The notes beneath the pieces were generated by a model. That model saw only the letters and a program-made list of their open reading frames with translations, did no database searches and was not told the origin of the DNA. 6,327 nucleotides of DNA, taken from Candidatus Fermentibacterales bacterium (lineage in GTDB: Bacteria > Fermentibacterota > Fermentibacteria > Fermentibacterales > JAFGKQ01). Position numbers and translations under genes: made by a program. The stretch covers positions 1-6,327 of the forward strand of contig JAFGKQ010000213.1 in assembly GCA_016928495.1 (NCBI GenBank). The letters run 5' to 3'. This document shows positions 5,395 through 6,327 of this stretch, piece after piece. Position 1 is the stretch's first letter. Each line of letters starts with the position of its first letter.

Positions 5395-6327
5395 TTGCTC
5401 GGGAAGCTATCGCGGCTGTTGCTGGGCGACAGGCAGCGCAAGAACATCTCAGCGCTGCAGCCATACGTGGCTCCCATCAACGATGAGCACTCCGGGCTGC
5501 TGACACTGACGGACGAGCAGCTTCGGGAGCGGACCGCTCTCTTCCGCAGACGTCTGGCTGCAGGCGAGACTCCTGATGACATCATGGTCGAGGCCTTCGC
5601 GACGGTGAAGGAAGCATGCCGCAGGATGGTGGGCAGGAGCTGGCAGGTGACCGGCCATGACCTGGAATGGAACATGGTCCCGTTCGACGTTCAGCTCATC
5701 GGAGCCGTCGTCCTTCACCAGGGCAGGATCGCCGAGATGGCGACGGGCGAAGGCAAGACCCTCGTCGCGGTAATGCCGCTCTACCTGAACGCCCTGGTTC
5801 TGTCCGGAGAGTGGATCGCGCGGGCCTCGGAGCTGTGGGGCGACGACCCCTCGGGCTGGACCTTCGAGCCGATTCCCCCACCCTCGGAGGATGGTGGCCA
5901 GCCGATTCCGGTCGGAGCGGGAGCGCACCTCGTAACCGTCAACGACTACCTCGCGCTGCGCGACTCCCAGTGGATGGGCAGGATCTTCGAGATGCTCGGC
6001 CTGACGGTTGGCTGCATCCAGACCGGCATGACGCCGGACGAGAGGCGCGCCCAGTACGACTGCGATGTCACCTACGGCACTAACAACGAGTTCGGCTTCG
6101 ACTACCTGAGAGACAACATGGCGGTCAGGCTCCGGGACCGCGTGCAGCGGGGGCACCACTTCGCGATAGTCGACGAGGTGGACAGCGTGCTGGTGGACGA
6201 AGCGAGGACGCCCCTGATCATCAGCGGTCCGGTGGGCAGGACGTCCAACAGGTACAAGGAGTACAGGAACGCCATAGCCGGGCTGGTGAGCAGGCAGAGG
6301 GACCTGGTCAGCCAGATCGTGGCCAGA
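5395..6327 (+). CDS. secA: Preprotein translocase ATPase SecA, N-terminal part
   Basis: SecA is the ATP-driven motor that pushes unfolded preproteins through SecYEG. The first 311 residues are present; the rest lies beyond the window. Visible landmarks are [14 protein letters not shown] (97-110), Walker A TGEGKT (117-122), [10 protein letters not shown] (181-190), the hallmark [17 protein letters not shown] (226-242, with Tyr227 after Thr226) and [20 protein letters not shown] (259-278), which holds the DEVD Walker B (260-263). An insertion of about 38 residues, rich in Pro, Gly and acidic residues, separates LNAL (131-134) from HLVTVNDYL (178 onward), where E. coli SecA has only about five residues. 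TTG 5395 is chosen over GTG 5386 by its ribosome binding site and the M-L-G-K start. It is the last visible gene of an operon whose other members are all exported proteins. Confidence 0.97.
   Translation, partial: MLGKLSRLLLGDRQRKNISALQPYVAPINDEHSGLLTLTDEQLRERTALFRRRLAAGETPDDIMVEAFATVKEACRRMVGRSWQVTGHDLEWNMVPFDVQLIGAVVLHQGRIAEMATGEGKTLVAVMPLYLNALVLSGEWIARASELWGDDPSGWTFEPIPPPSEDGGQPIPVGAGAHLVTVNDYLALRDSQWMGRIFEMLGLTVGCIQTGMTPDERRAQYDCDVTYGTNNEFGFDYLRDNMAVRLRDRVQRGHHFAIVDEVDSVLVDEARTPLIISGPVGRTSNRYKEYRNAIAGLVSRQRDLVSQIVAR

Noticed and set aside
4160-5464. Long minus-strand open frame (434 codons)
   Set aside because: It is Arg/Pro/Ala-rich, low-complexity and opposite the helical-repeat and YfiM-like genes. 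It has no recognisable motif and no supporting ribosome site.
5449-6159. Minus-strand open frame of 236 codons
   Set aside because: It is antisense to unmistakable secA coding sequence.

Overview
The window is GC-rich, densely packed bacterial DNA made of two divergent gene blocks that meet at a 72-bp intergenic region (3521-3592). The organism looks Gram-negative: it has a secreted protein with beta-strand-like segments, a YfiM-like periplasmic protein, and a SecA whose N-terminal wording resembles Bacteroidetes/Chlorobi-type SecA. I suspect an FCB-related or candidate-phylum bacterium, but this is a weak inference from one partial SecA.

Left block (minus strand, 3520 down to 1). Five tightly coupled genes form a peptide-modification cassette of the RiPP (ribosomally made, post-translationally modified peptide) type. 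In order they are: a PqqD-like peptide-recognition protein (3248-3520), two different radical SAM/SPASM enzymes (2170-3237 and 1109-2173), an HPr-kinase-like P-loop protein (582-1109) and a signal-peptidase-like S24/S26 protease (163-585). Four of them are joined by ATGA, TGATG or GTGA overlaps. From memory, the PqqD + two rSAM/SPASM + HprK-like set closely resembles the TIGRFAM 'SynChlorMet' cassette (ScmC to ScmF), for which no peptide substrate was known. The added protease and the absence of an obvious precursor make this the most interesting part of the window. A sixth gene begins at 73 and leaves the window. A 20-codon ORF between it and the protease is a weak precursor candidate.

Right block (plus strand, 3593 to the end). 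A near-consensus sigma70-type promoter drives a run of overlapping genes: a small secreted protein (3593-4003), a secreted or anchored helical-repeat protein whose start codon is not canonical (about 4000-4974), a YfiM/DUF2279-like exported protein (4907-5389), and the preprotein translocase ATPase SecA (from 5395, cut by the window end). SecA carries an insertion of about 38 residues just after Walker A.

The two blocks share overlapping divergent promoters whose -10 elements lie on the same bases. There are no RNA genes, insertion sequences, CRISPR arrays or long non-coding stretches that I can support.
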